A stretch of 64,000 bases of DNA from Anabaena sp. FACHB-1237 (lineage in GTDB: Bacteria; Cyanobacteriota; Cyanobacteriia; Cyanobacteriales; Nostocaceae): positions 62,001 to 126,000 of the forward strand of contig NZ_JACJPV010000008.1 of the NCBI RefSeq assembly GCF_014696225.1, read 5' to 3'. The translations under genes were made by a program, and so were the position numbers. Shown piece by piece: positions 54,383-63,711 of this stretch; position 1 is the first letter of the stretch, and every line of letters begins with the position of its first letter. Below the pieces are notes generated by a model, which was not told where the DNA came from, did no database searches, and was given only the letters and a program-made list of their open reading frames with translations.

Positions 54383-54529
54383 AGGACTTACGGAAGTCTC
54401 ACGCTAAAAAATCTGTTGTCGGGTGCGTCAGATATGAACAATTTGGTTATTTACATGATTTATACTGTCTGAAGAGGTTGGTGTGCTTGTCGAACCACAC
54501 CCTACCAATGTACCAGTTGCGTAAGTCCT
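54383..54529 (-). repeat. MITE-like repeat family B, copy 2 (full length)
   Basis: A 147-bp copy in reverse orientation to 5700-5846, with ends AGGACTTACG and CGTAAGTCCT. It shares the core arms GGTGCGTCAG and CGAACCACACCCTACC. It lies in the 468-bp gap between the AtzG-like gene and the TM2 gene, which otherwise holds only promoter sequence. Confidence 0.88.
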
Positions 54530-54715
54530 GTCTAGGAGGAAATCTTGTTCATCTTACTTACCCATTCCCAAATTAATACGCTACACTTGTTATTATACCG
54601 GATACTTGTTCTATAACCCTTTTTAAAATAAGGTTAGGATCATTCAGTATATTTCACAGTCTACTTACTGTGAATTAGAATTATTGTTAACTGGGATGAT
54701 AGGATTATAAACAAA

Positions 54716-55210
54716 ATGAACTTACAAAATCATCAAAATAAAGACCGTCTAATAGCTTCTTATATCTTATGTGCGGCTGGTTTTTTAGGTGTTAATGGGT
54801 TACATCGTTTGTATAATGGTAAAATTGGTACAGGTTTATTATGGTTTTGCACCTTTGGTTTCTTTTACGTTGGTCAGTTTATAGATTTGTTACTAATTCC
54901 TGGTATGGTGGATGAGTATGAAACGAATTTGCGTTTGAAAGCGGGTTTATCTCCTATTGGTGTACCTGCAAATCAAGCTATAGTTAATGCCCAAGTATAT
55001 AAACCAGAAACTAAACAATTAACAGTGAAACTAATTGAAGCAGCAGAGGCTAATGGTGGAAGTTTAACTGTTACACAAGCAGTAAAATTTACTAGTGGGA
55101 GTTTTAAAGAAGTAGAAAAAGCTTTATTGGAAATGGTACATTCAGGATATATCAGGGTAGGTAATAATCCCAATACAGGCGCAGTTACTTATTATTTTGA
55201 TGAGTTGTAA
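54716..55210 (+). CDS. TM2 domain-containing protein
   Basis: A 164-residue protein. Residues about 10-60 are a TM2 domain (ASYILCAAGFLGVNGLHRLY, then GLLWFCTFGFFYVGQFIDLL), two helices with a short turn. The C-terminal half (about 95-160) is predicted soluble, containing AEANGGSLTVTQAVKFTSGS, a winged-helix-like fold that may bind something. The TM2 family has no agreed function. The gene stands alone. Confidence 0.82.
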   Translation: MNLQNHQNKDRLIASYILCAAGFLGVNGLHRLYNGKIGTGLLWFCTFGFFYVGQFIDLLLIPGMVDEYETNLRLKAGLSPIGVPANQAIVNAQVYKPETKQLTVKLIEAAEANGGSLTVTQAVKFTSGSFKEVEKALLEMVHSGYIRVGNNPNTGAVTYYFDEL

Positions 55211-55213
55211 AGT

Positions 55214-55254
<41 letters not shown>

Positions 55255-55292
55255 AATTTTCACTCCGCACTCCGCACTCCGCACTCTATCAA

Positions 55293-55742
55293 TTAATTTC
55301 TACCTAACCATTTTTGACCATTTAAACGATATACTAAGCGAGTTACCAACAACTCTAAAGTGGTTTTTCGCTCATCTATCAAAAATGATTCCAAGGTACT
55401 AGGTTGTTTACCTTCATTACAAGAAAAACCTTTTTTACCTTGAATATTTTCCTCTGGAAAATAAAGGTTAAACTGACGTTGGCCATTTTGCCAAGAGCCA
55501 ATTATTTGCCAACATTCTTCCCCAGAGGTAAACCCGATGATGGGATACTTCTGTTTAGCAAATTTTAGCTGCACATCTGCCACACCTTCTTTGCTAATTG
55601 CTTCTTGCAGTGCTGGTAAGTAATGCTGTTGTATAAACTCTTGAAAAGGTTTATCTTCCAGTGCGGGGGGTTTTTCCTTTTTGGGAGCTTTTGCGGCTGT
55701 TTTTTCGTCTTCTGTGACGTTTGGTGTGGTTTGTTCTGTCAT
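55293..55742 (-). CDS. DUF2996 protein
   Basis: A 149-residue soluble cyanobacterial protein. After a Lys/Glu/Pro-rich start comes the DUF2996 domain, ALEDKPFQEFIQQHYLPALQ, then GFTSGEECWQIIGSWQNGQR and the end RLNGQKWLGRN. Plant relatives of the family are chloroplast-located, but the role is not known. It points toward the TM2 gene. Confidence 0.8.
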   Translation of the reverse strand: MTEQTTPNVTEDEKTAAKAPKKEKPPALEDKPFQEFIQQHYLPALQEAISKEGVADVQLKFAKQKYPIIGFTSGEECWQIIGSWQNGQRQFNLYFPEENIQGKKGFSCNEGKQPSTLESFLIDERKTTLELLVTRLVYRLNGQKWLGRN

Positions 55743-55957
55743 TGCTCTGTTTTATCCTTGTGGAGTAGTTAGTTATTCTTATTTTGACACAGGATGACTG
55801 ATCAGAACCAGGACTTAGGCAACTGGCACAAGCGATGCCCTAGTTGATCGATCTCATCTTATAGCGATCGCTTACTTGATATAACCCTACAAGTAGTGTC
55901 ATGATCTAAACTCCAGTAGAGATTTTGAGGCTCGATAAGCTAGTAGTAAAAAATCTT

Positions 55958-56326
55958 CTATAATTTAGGACAGTGTTCTTCTAAACAGGATTTTAAAGCT
56001 TCTGGATCAAATAAAATTGGTAAAAAGTGAATACTATTAACCTCCTTAAAATAAAACAGAATCGGTACTTTATGCCAAAAAACGCGCCAATTTTGCCATT
56101 CTTGGTAGGGAAAACGCCGAATTAATTTTTCTCCTCTATACAGATCAAAGTCTGTGGCTGTAAATTGAAAGCGTAATGTTACAGCTTGCAGCATCAGAAA
56201 TAATCCTAGTAACGTTACCACAGATCCGACCCAAGGTTGAATGAATAGGATAAGAATGCCAATGAAGACTAAGGCTATGGGAAGATTGTAACTTGGTTTA
56301 AGTTCTACTGTGGATTTGGGGTTCAT
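55958..56326 (-). CDS. DUF3119 protein
   Basis: A 122-residue protein with two adjacent N-terminal membrane helices (about 15-50, LPIALVFIGILILFIQPWVG) and a C-terminal DUF3119 domain, RFPYQEWQNWRVFWHKVPIL then FKEVNSIHFLPILFDPEAL. Function unknown, restricted to cyanobacteria and plastids. It lies 215 bp upstream of the DUF2996 gene on the same strand. Confidence 0.82.
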   Translation of the reverse strand: MNPKSTVELKPSYNLPIALVFIGILILFIQPWVGSVVTLLGLFLMLQAVTLRFQFTATDFDLYRGEKLIRRFPYQEWQNWRVFWHKVPILFYFKEVNSIHFLPILFDPEALKSCLEEHCPKL

Positions 56327-56729
56327 GACTGAATCAAAAAATCTACCTGAATATAGTCATATTATATAATCACCTTTACCCCAACCCCATAAACCACGAA
56401 AAACTTTATTGCGTTTTGCTTTGTTATGACAAATAGTAATTCCCATACTGTTAATAAAAAAGAGTCCACTTATAAAAACTTATTTTCATCCTGAAACTCT
56501 TGTAAATCAACACTTGTAGTTTATTGTCTTACGTCGAATTTAGATGATGATAATTCCTTGTAGAGTCCTGGTTTATTTCTTATTTTCAAAATTAAGTCTT
56601 TTTCCCCTTCTTTGATTAATAAAAGTAATGTTTAGGTTAATTTTATAGAACTAAAGTTTATCTTTAGTTAAACATAAATACCTACTCAATTGTCTTCAAC
56701 CTTTTTCACACTTTTTCAGCAAGCCCTAA
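56327..56729. other. 403-bp intergenic region, no gene
   Basis: AT-rich. It should contain the DUF3119 promoter and the mutL 3' end. I saw no hairpin strong enough to call a terminator and no conserved small gene. Confidence 0.6.
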
Positions 56730-58415
56730 TTAAATACCATGACTTTTTCCTATTACCCAATTACGTCGGAAAAATCTAGATAAAGCTGTTTCTTCTAATG
56801 ATAAATAAATTGGTCTTCCATGGGGACAAGTACGAGGATTTCGGGTTTTTTGCCAATCATCTAAAAGTTGCTGCATTTCTGGCAAGCTCATTTTTGTACC
56901 ATTACGAATTGCGGTACGACAAGCTACTGCTACTTGTGCTGTTTGTAAGTCTCCTCCCCAACTTAATTCTAAAATTGCTTCGGCTATATCTTCCCTTTCT
57001 TTTAACACTAATGGTATGGTTCTTACTGCCCAAATTTGTTCTCCAAATGGTTCTATTTCTAATCCTATTCTTTGCAGTTGTGTAACTTGATTATTGGATA
57101 ATTGATATAAAATTATGGCGGGTTCTATGGGTACTATTTGCCAATGATCACAGATTTTTTCATATAATACTCTTTCATGGGCTATGTGTTGTTCTACTAA
57201 CCATATTCCTCCTGAATGTTCGGCTATAATATAGGTGTTATTAGCTTGAGCGATCGCTGTTAAATATAGTTTATTATCTTGTTCATTTTCTTGATTTTTT
57301 GAATGATCAACATTATTAATAGATTTAATGTTATATTGTCCTTTGGATTCTGCTACTTTAATTAAATTACTCACTCTACTTGTGTGAACTGATTCTTTAA
57401 TATTACCTGCGGAAATTTGTAAGGCTTTACTGATAGCTTCTGTAACTTGTGTTTGCCAGAAATTCATGTCATGGAGATAAATTTCTGTTTTGGCTGGGTG
57501 ACGATTCCAGTTAATTTGATCTGGTGATATGTTAAGGTGTAAAAAACACACAGGATAGCGATCGCGTGGTAATGTCTTATGAAATCCTGAAATAATTGTT
57601 TGTTCTAATTCTGCTGATTTAATTATTCTCCCATTAATTGCTATTTTAATCCAATCTGACCGATGACGATGACATCTATCTGGAAGACCAATCACTAAAT
57701 TTAATGATGAATTTTCTCTATTTACTATGGGTAAATTTAACTCACATAAATCATGATATTTCACTTGACTGAGAATTTGAGGAATTAATTTACCTCCAGT
57801 TTTTGCCGGATAAATAGTAAACCATTCTTTATCATTTTGCCATACTTGATAAGTAAGATGAGGATGACATAAGGCAATATTTTGAATAATATTTTGGACT
57901 GATTTTATGTGTAGAGGTAAACTTTGATGATGGGGAGAACTATCAACAAATAGATTAGATACTGTTACTACCGTACCAGGAGCGATCGCTGCAATTTCCA
58001 TTGCTTTCATTTCTCCTTGATGATTATAATTAATTCTCCATCCTTCCGTTTCATTTTTTGCTCGGCTAATAATTTCTAAATCTCCTAATGTTGCTAAACT
58101 ATGTAATGCTTCTCCCCTAAATCCTAAACTATTAATCCGCCATAAATCATCACGAGAATGAATTTTACTGGTACTATGTGCTGCTGCTGCTTGATATAAA
58201 TTATCCAGATTTATCCCATCTCCATTATCTGCAACTCGTACTTTCCAATGTTGTGGCCAAATAGAAATTACTATGCGTGTTGCATTAGCATCTAGCGCGT
58301 TTTCTACTAATTCTCTAACTACCGCTGTTAAAGAATCTATTACTTCTCCTGCGCTAATTAAATATACTACTTCTGTAGGTAATGGTTGAATTTTGGATGT
58401 CATTGTAGATGCCAT
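56730..58415 (-). CDS. mutL: DNA mismatch repair protein MutL
   Basis: A 561-residue MutL from the ATG at 58415. The GHKL ATPase motifs are VRELVENALDA, VADNGDGI and TSKIHSRDDLWRINSLGFRG. The C-terminal nuclease-type motifs are present, though diverged: EQHIAHERVLYE in place of DQHAxxExxxxE, ACRTAIR and CPHGRP. An ATG at 58490 exists, but the conserved start SKIQPLPTEVVYLISAGEV supports 58415. MutL links mismatch recognition by MutS to strand incision. Confidence 0.93.
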   Translation of the reverse strand: MASTMTSKIQPLPTEVVYLISAGEVIDSLTAVVRELVENALDANATRIVISIWPQHWKVRVADNGDGINLDNLYQAAAAHSTSKIHSRDDLWRINSLGFRGEALHSLATLGDLEIISRAKNETEGWRINYNHQGEMKAMEIAAIAPGTVVTVSNLFVDSSPHHQSLPLHIKSVQNIIQNIALCHPHLTYQVWQNDKEWFTIYPAKTGGKLIPQILSQVKYHDLCELNLPIVNRENSSLNLVIGLPDRCHRHRSDWIKIAINGRIIKSAELEQTIISGFHKTLPRDRYPVCFLHLNISPDQINWNRHPAKTEIYLHDMNFWQTQVTEAISKALQISAGNIKESVHTSRVSNLIKVAESKGQYNIKSINNVDHSKNQENEQDNKLYLTAIAQANNTYIIAEHSGGIWLVEQHIAHERVLYEKICDHWQIVPIEPAIILYQLSNNQVTQLQRIGLEIEPFGEQIWAVRTIPLVLKEREDIAEAILELSWGGDLQTAQVAVACRTAIRNGTKMSLPEMQQLLDDWQKTRNPRTCPHGRPIYLSLEETALSRFFRRNWVIGKSHGI

Positions 58416-58637
58416 AATAGATACTATAAAAGTCAACTTTTGCCAGTTATAAAATGTAGTTAAAGATATAAGTTTAAGAGAAATTACCAAAAATTAACAT
58501 CAAACAATTATAACATAAAATTATCTACAAAACTACTAAATAACTACTAAATTAAAATTTAGATTGATGATTAAGAAAACAGAATTTTACGTAAAAATTT
58601 GTTAAATTACAAGTGAGGTTATAAGCGGGAAAGGCTT

Positions 58638-58985
58638 ATGAATAGTAATTTTTTTGCTGATGCTATTGAATTAAAAATGCGTCTCCAATGGGGGCAACCT
58701 GCTTTTACAATAATTGATGTACGCGATCGATCTAATTACAATTTAGCTCATATTGCAGGTGCAATTCCTCTTCCCTTAGATAATTTAGCATCTCGCGCTC
58801 ATTCTACCTTACAACGAGAACGAGATATTTATATCTATGGTGATGATGATGCACAGTCAGCTTACGCAGCACAGATATTAAGAATATCTGGTTTTACTAG
58901 TGTATGTGAAATTGCAGGAGGTATTACCGCTTGGGAAAATATTGGTGGTAGTTTAGAAGGTACTACTTGTATAGCTACTAGCTAA
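58638..58985 (+). CDS. Rhodanese-like protein lacking the catalytic cysteine
   Basis: A 115-residue single rhodanese domain. IIDVRDRSNYNLAHIAGAIP is the CH2A motif and GGITAWENIGG the end motif. At the active loop, where YCxxGxR is usual, it reads IYGDDDAQSA, so the catalytic Cys is replaced by Gly. The domain probably binds or signals rather than transfers sulfur. Confidence 0.85.
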   Translation: MNSNFFADAIELKMRLQWGQPAFTIIDVRDRSNYNLAHIAGAIPLPLDNLASRAHSTLQRERDIYIYGDDDAQSAYAAQILRISGFTSVCEIAGGITAWENIGGSLEGTTCIATS

Positions 58986-59198
58986 TTATGCTGATTTAAT
59001 GTTAGATATTATTGCTATCCCTGACTTTTTTAAGTTGGGGATTTTGTGGTTAAGATTTTATTACCTCTAAAGTAATTATTGAATTTTTATAGATGATTTT
59101 ATATTCTATCACATTTCTCTAAAAATTTGCAGAAAATGTTACATATCGAGATAGAAAATTACGGTAAACTAATCATAATAGTTTTTATGATCTAAAAA

Positions 59199-59984
59199 AT
59201 GACAGCAAATAGTCCCACAATTTTAGCCTTAGACTTTGACGGAGTGATTTGCGATGGACTAATTGAATATTTTGAGGTAGCATGGCGTACCTATTGTCAA
59301 ATTTGGTCTACAAGTAATCATACACCACCAGATGACTTAGCGTTAAGGTTTTATCGCTTACGTCCAGTAATTGAAACAGGTTGGGAAATGCCTATTTTAA
59401 TTAAGGCATTAATTGACGGATTTGATGATGATCAAATTCTGCAAAATTGGACAAATATTACTCCTAAAATTTTAGCATCAGATAATTTAGATGCTAAAGA
59501 AGTTGCCAAAAAACTTGATAGTTTACGAGATGAATGGATTAAAACTGATGTGAATGAATGGTTAAGTTTACATAGGTTTTATCATGGAGTAATTGAAAGA
59601 CTAAAAATGACTCTTGCTAGTAATATTGAATTATATATTGTCACCACTAAAGAAGGACGATTTGTTAAAGAATTATTACTACAAGAAGGGATAAACTTAC
59701 CAGAAACAGCAATTTTTGGTAAGGAAGTAAAACGTCCAAAATATCAAACTTTGCGCGAATTAATTGCTAAATCTTCCCAGAAACCTGTAAAACTATGGTT
59801 TGTGGAAGATAGATTAAAAACCTTGCAATTAATTCAACAACAATCTGACTTAGAAGATGTGCAACTTTTTCTAGCAGATTGGGGTTATAATACCCATGCA
59901 GAAAGAGAATCAGGGAAAAAAGATCATCGCATTCACGTAATTTCTCTTTCTCAATTTTCCCATGATTTCTCAACCTGGGTTTAA
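59199..59984 (+). CDS. HAD family hydrolase
   Basis: A 261-residue haloacid dehalogenase-type phosphatase. Motif 1 is LALDFDGVICDG (about 9-20) with the nucleophile Asp. Motif 2 is IVTTKEG and motif 4 is WFVEDRLKTL. A helical cap of about 100 residues follows motif 1. Related cyanobacterial proteins are annotated only as HAD hydrolases, so the substrate is open. A perfect palindrome follows 12 bp after the stop. Confidence 0.85.
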   Translation: MTANSPTILALDFDGVICDGLIEYFEVAWRTYCQIWSTSNHTPPDDLALRFYRLRPVIETGWEMPILIKALIDGFDDDQILQNWTNITPKILASDNLDAKEVAKKLDSLRDEWIKTDVNEWLSLHRFYHGVIERLKMTLASNIELYIVTTKEGRFVKELLLQEGINLPETAIFGKEVKRPKYQTLRELIAKSSQKPVKLWFVEDRLKTLQLIQQQSDLEDVQLFLADWGYNTHAERESGKKDHRIHVISLSQFSHDFSTWV

Positions 59985-59996
59985 CTTATATTATTC

Positions 59997-60029
59997 AGAT
60001 CCCGGACTTCTTTAAGAAGTCCGGGATCT
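59997..60029. terminator. 33-bp perfect palindrome between convergent genes
   Basis: AGATCCCGGACTTCTT, one T, and its complement, located between the convergent HAD and TPR genes. Both ends can act as a terminator. Its family includes 13723 and 25519. One base pair (CCG-CGG) differs compensatorily from those copies. Confidence 0.8.
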
Positions 60030-60043
60030 TGTGCAATCAGCAA

Positions 60044-60649
60044 TTACCAATTACCATTTATATCATCCATAACCTTTTGGTAATGAGTTATTCTTTTTTG
60101 TTCTTTAAATATTTCTGCTGCTTTTTTTAAATCTGTTATTCCTTGCTGTTTATTCCCTAATTTATGATAAGCAATTCCTCGATGATGATAGGCTTCTGCA
60201 AATTCAGAATTAAGATTTAATGCTGCATTAAAATCATTAATTGCTAACTCAATATTGCCTAATTTATAATGTAACAATCCCCGATGATTATAAATACCTG
60301 CATAACCAGAATTAATGGCGATCGCTTGATTATAGTCTTTCATTGCTGCTGAATAATCTCCCATTGCAGCATAGACAATTCCCCTTTGATAATAGACTTC
60401 TGCAAATTTTGGATTGATAGCAAGTGCTTGATTATAATATTTGATTGCTTTAGGCAAATCTCCAAACATATAACTATTTAAACCTTGATGAAAATAGATA
60501 ATACTATCTTGCTTTTTTATTTGTGCTAATAGTATTCTTGTTTTTCCGTGAGGAAGATTTACCAAATCTTCAGCATCAACTTGAGGAACATATAATGTTA
60601 TACCTAATATCAAAGATGAAAGCATCAAAGATAAATTGCCCATAGTCAT
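60044..60649 (-). CDS. Secreted TPR-repeat protein
   Basis: A 201-residue protein with an N-terminal signal helix (SLMLSSLILGITLYVPQVDA). At least four tetratricopeptide repeats follow (AIKYYNQALAINPKFAEVYY, AMKDYNQAIAINSGYAGIYN, AINDFNAALNLNSEFAEAYH, with a final GITDLKKAAEIF). TPRs mediate protein contacts, probably in the periplasm. The partner is unknown. Confidence 0.82.
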   Translation of the reverse strand: MTMGNLSLMLSSLILGITLYVPQVDAEDLVNLPHGKTRILLAQIKKQDSIIYFHQGLNSYMFGDLPKAIKYYNQALAINPKFAEVYYQRGIVYAAMGDYSAAMKDYNQAIAINSGYAGIYNHRGLLHYKLGNIELAINDFNAALNLNSEFAEAYHHRGIAYHKLGNKQQGITDLKKAAEIFKEQKRITHYQKVMDDINGNW

Positions 60650-60704
60650 TTCTCCTGTGATAGTGTTATACTAAGTTATCAATAATATCTTACTCTAACA
60701 ACAG

Positions 60705-60735
60705 GATACCCGACTTCTTAAACAAGTCGGTTATC
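60705..60735. repeat. Degenerate palindrome between divergent genes
   Basis: GATACCCGACTTCTTAAACA then AGTCGGTTATC, a mutated copy of the ATCCCCGACTTCTT family. Here it lies between divergent promoters, so it is not a terminator. Confidence 0.7.
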
Positions 60736-60761
60736 TGACACCTACTATTACACCAAAATAT

Positions 60762-61937
60762 ATGTTAGACTTAACAAAATTAACACAACAAATGCAAGGT
60801 TTTAGTGAACATTTAACCTTAGAAGTTGCCGCCAATAAAGAACGTTTAGAACTAGCACAACAATATTTACAAATTGCTAGTGAATCACAAAAAGAGTTAG
60901 TAGAAAAACAAGAAAGATGGAGTAATAATATCCTCTTTGCTAATGCTACACCACTAGAACCATTAGCAAGTTGTATAGATATTCCTATTCCTCCAAAAGT
61001 ACATACAATAGTAGCTACCGACGGTTCACAAATTGCTCCCAATCATCATGAAATTGCCTATTGTTACCTCTTAAATATTGGTAGAGTGGTATTACATTAT
61101 GGGCAAAATTTACACCCAATTCTTGATAGTTTACCAGAGGTATTTTATCGTCCTGAAGATTTATATATCTCTCGACAATGGGGAATTAGAACCGAAGAAT
61201 GGATGGGGTATAGACGCACTGCATCAGAAAGTAGCGTCTTAGCAGAATTAGCTATTAATGCTAAAACCTCTGCACCAATATTAGCAATGGTAGATGGTTC
61301 TTTAATACATTGGATATTAGATCAATTACCAATGGATGCGCGTGATTGTATATTGCCCCCCATACTAGAGGCTTGGCAAAAACTACATCAAGCTGAAATT
61401 CCTCTCATGGGATATTTAAGTGCATCCCGTAATGTTGAAGCTATGAACTTCTTACGTTTATTAGCCTGTCCTCACTCCGTACCTGACTGTATTAATCATT
61501 GCCCTAATCAATTAGATCATTTACCATGTAAGAAATTTGACTCTTTAAGAGATACAACTCTGTGGGCTACCCAACTTAAACCAGGACAACGTGGACCTAT
61601 ATGGCGGAGTAATGCCCGTATTTTAGAACTGTATGAAGAACAGACTATATACTTTTGTTATGTTAATGTAGGTGCAGAAATTGCTAGAATTGAGTTTCCT
61701 GCATGGGTAGCAGAAAATTCAGTCATGTTTGATCAAGCACTAGGATTAATGTTAGCACAGGTACAAAAGGGTTATGGATATCCTGTAGCAATTGCTGAAG
61801 CGCATAATCAAGCAGTGGTTAGAGGAGGAGATAAAACACGATTTTTTGCCATGTTGGAAAGACAAATGATTAAAGCTGGGATTAAAAATGTTGGTATTTC
61901 CTCCAAAGAAATCCGTAAACGTGGTAGCATTGCTTAA
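60762..61937 (+). CDS. NurA-domain nuclease
   Basis: A 391-residue protein with the NurA fold. HTIVATDGSQIAPNHHEIA (about 85-103) carries the metal-binding Asp. LAMVDGSLIHWIL (about 179-191) carries the second Asp, and PVAIAEAHNQAV lies near the end. In archaea NurA works with the HerA helicase in DNA end resection. Cyanobacterial copies are widespread, but no herA is adjacent here. Confidence 0.85.
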   Translation: MLDLTKLTQQMQGFSEHLTLEVAANKERLELAQQYLQIASESQKELVEKQERWSNNILFANATPLEPLASCIDIPIPPKVHTIVATDGSQIAPNHHEIAYCYLLNIGRVVLHYGQNLHPILDSLPEVFYRPEDLYISRQWGIRTEEWMGYRRTASESSVLAELAINAKTSAPILAMVDGSLIHWILDQLPMDARDCILPPILEAWQKLHQAEIPLMGYLSASRNVEAMNFLRLLACPHSVPDCINHCPNQLDHLPCKKFDSLRDTTLWATQLKPGQRGPIWRSNARILELYEEQTIYFCYVNVGAEIARIEFPAWVAENSVMFDQALGLMLAQVQKGYGYPVAIAEAHNQAVVRGGDKTRFFAMLERQMIKAGIKNVGISSKEIRKRGSIA

Positions 61938-62022
61938 TATTTTCGTGAGTATTGATAATGATTTTTGACACATTATTTTTTTTACAACATAAAATTACAA
62001 CAAAAACCACCTCAGTGTGTTC

Positions 62023-63561
62023 TTAATTATCACATTGTTTTAAATCGGTTAATAATACCAGAATTTGATCTATTGCTGTTCTGATAGCCTGATTAGGTTG
62101 TTGATATTGATTAACCATAATACTAAAAACCAAAGGTTGATAATTAGGAGTATTGATATATCCTGATAAATTAGAAATTCCCGTCATAGTTCCTGTTTTT
62201 GCTTGGATAATTCCCACAGCATTAGTATTTAAAAAACGATTTTTTAATGTACCACTAACACCAGAAATAGGTAAAGATGCGCGAAAAATTTCTTTTTGTG
62301 GGGATTTTTCCATTGCTTGTAAAAGTTGTACTATGGCTGTGGGAGTAACTAAGTTTTTTCTGGATAAACCTGAACCATCAACGATCATATAACCTTGCGG
62401 TTCTATACCTAAATCTGTGAGAGTTTCTTTGATGACTTTTAAACCTAAATTAGCAGTAGTTTCATTTGTACCTAATGGTTGCTTACTAGCTAAAGTTCTT
62501 AATAAAACCTCAGCATATAAATTATTGCTATTAATATTTGTCTCTAATAATAATTCTGATAAAGGAGGAGATGCTACCACAGCTATTTCTTTACTATTAT
62601 TATTATTTTTCTGATCATTATTAATTAAAGTTTCCTTAACACTTATACCTTGATTAGCTAAAACTTGACGAAATTCCCTTAAAAAATTTGTGGCAGGATC
62701 AAATACAGCTATAGTATTAACTTCTGGTGGTGCATCTATTGGTAATTTTCCATTAATCCTTAAAATTTGCCCTTTTAAATCCCGTTCTATATTGATAAAA
62801 CCTGGTGTTCCTGATGCTGTTGTGATAGTATTATTCTCAATTTTCCAGTGATATCTTTCAGGAGAATTATCCCATCTTAATTGTAATTTATCACCAACTT
62901 TTTGGGGTAATAAAGTTAATGAAATGGCATTTTCATTGAGAATTAAACTATTAACTTGTGTACCATAGTAAGATTGAATATCTTCCCATTCCCAACTAGA
63001 ATTAATCAGATCACCTTGAAAAGAACTATCATCAGCAATTAATTTGTTAATTTCCTTAATACCACTTTGAAATAACTGTTGAGATAAAAGTTGTAATTGC
63101 GGATTTTTCAAACTAGGATCTCCACTGCCTACCACACGCAAAACTCCATTACCATCATCATAAATAGCAGTGCGAAAACGAAAATCTGATCCTAATTTTG
63201 TTAAAGCTACCGCAGTGGTAAATAATTTAATATTAGAAGCAGGAGTAAAATATTTTTCGGCATTTTGACTGTAAATAGTTTCCCCTGATGATAAATTTTT
63301 AATTAAAATACCCCAATGCGATCGCTTTAAATCTTCCCGATTAACAACATTATTAATAGCTGATGTTAATTGATTAGTACAAATTGATTTATTGTCATTA
63401 TTTTTAACATTAACTTGCGAAGTACGAGTTTCTGCTTTAACTATTTGTTTACCATCACCAATAGATAAACTAATTAACAGGAATAGGCAACTAAAAGAGA
63501 CTTTTTTGAACATTGTAAACATGAGATTTATTAAAATAATTTTCTTGAGTAAATTTATCAT
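62023..63561 (-). CDS. dacB: D-Ala-D-Ala carboxypeptidase/endopeptidase (PBP4, S13 family)
   Basis: A 512-residue periplasmic peptidoglycan hydrolase. The three active-site motifs are SNIKLFT (SxxK, near residue 100), SGLSRKN (SxN) and KTGTMTG (KTG, near the end), in the order of the S13 family, with the large insertion between SxxK and SxN. A signal peptide begins around MFKKVSFSCLFLLISLS. ATGs at 63561, 63522 and 63513 are all possible. The last gives the cleanest signal peptide. It trims or opens peptide crosslinks. Confidence 0.88.
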   Translation of the reverse strand: MINLLKKIILINLMFTMFKKVSFSCLFLLISLSIGDGKQIVKAETRTSQVNVKNNDNKSICTNQLTSAINNVVNREDLKRSHWGILIKNLSSGETIYSQNAEKYFTPASNIKLFTTAVALTKLGSDFRFRTAIYDDGNGVLRVVGSGDPSLKNPQLQLLSQQLFQSGIKEINKLIADDSSFQGDLINSSWEWEDIQSYYGTQVNSLILNENAISLTLLPQKVGDKLQLRWDNSPERYHWKIENNTITTASGTPGFINIERDLKGQILRINGKLPIDAPPEVNTIAVFDPATNFLREFRQVLANQGISVKETLINNDQKNNNNSKEIAVVASPPLSELLLETNINSNNLYAEVLLRTLASKQPLGTNETTANLGLKVIKETLTDLGIEPQGYMIVDGSGLSRKNLVTPTAIVQLLQAMEKSPQKEIFRASLPISGVSGTLKNRFLNTNAVGIIQAKTGTMTGISNLSGYINTPNYQPLVFSIMVNQYQQPNQAIRTAIDQILVLLTDLKQCDN

Positions 63562-63711
63562 ATTATATAATCATATCCTTAACTTATTTAATAAATTGAG
63601 AATTAAACCAGAATTATAATTTACCCCTAATTGTAAATAAAATTGTCAAACTATTTACAATTATATAACAACATAGTAAAACCAATAATATCCAGATATA
63701 ATAACAGTGAC

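Noticed and set aside
56357-56447. Short reverse frame MGITICHNKAKRNKVF...
   Set aside because: It shifts frame after 16 codons at a T run and resembles nothing I know, so it is not supported as a gene.
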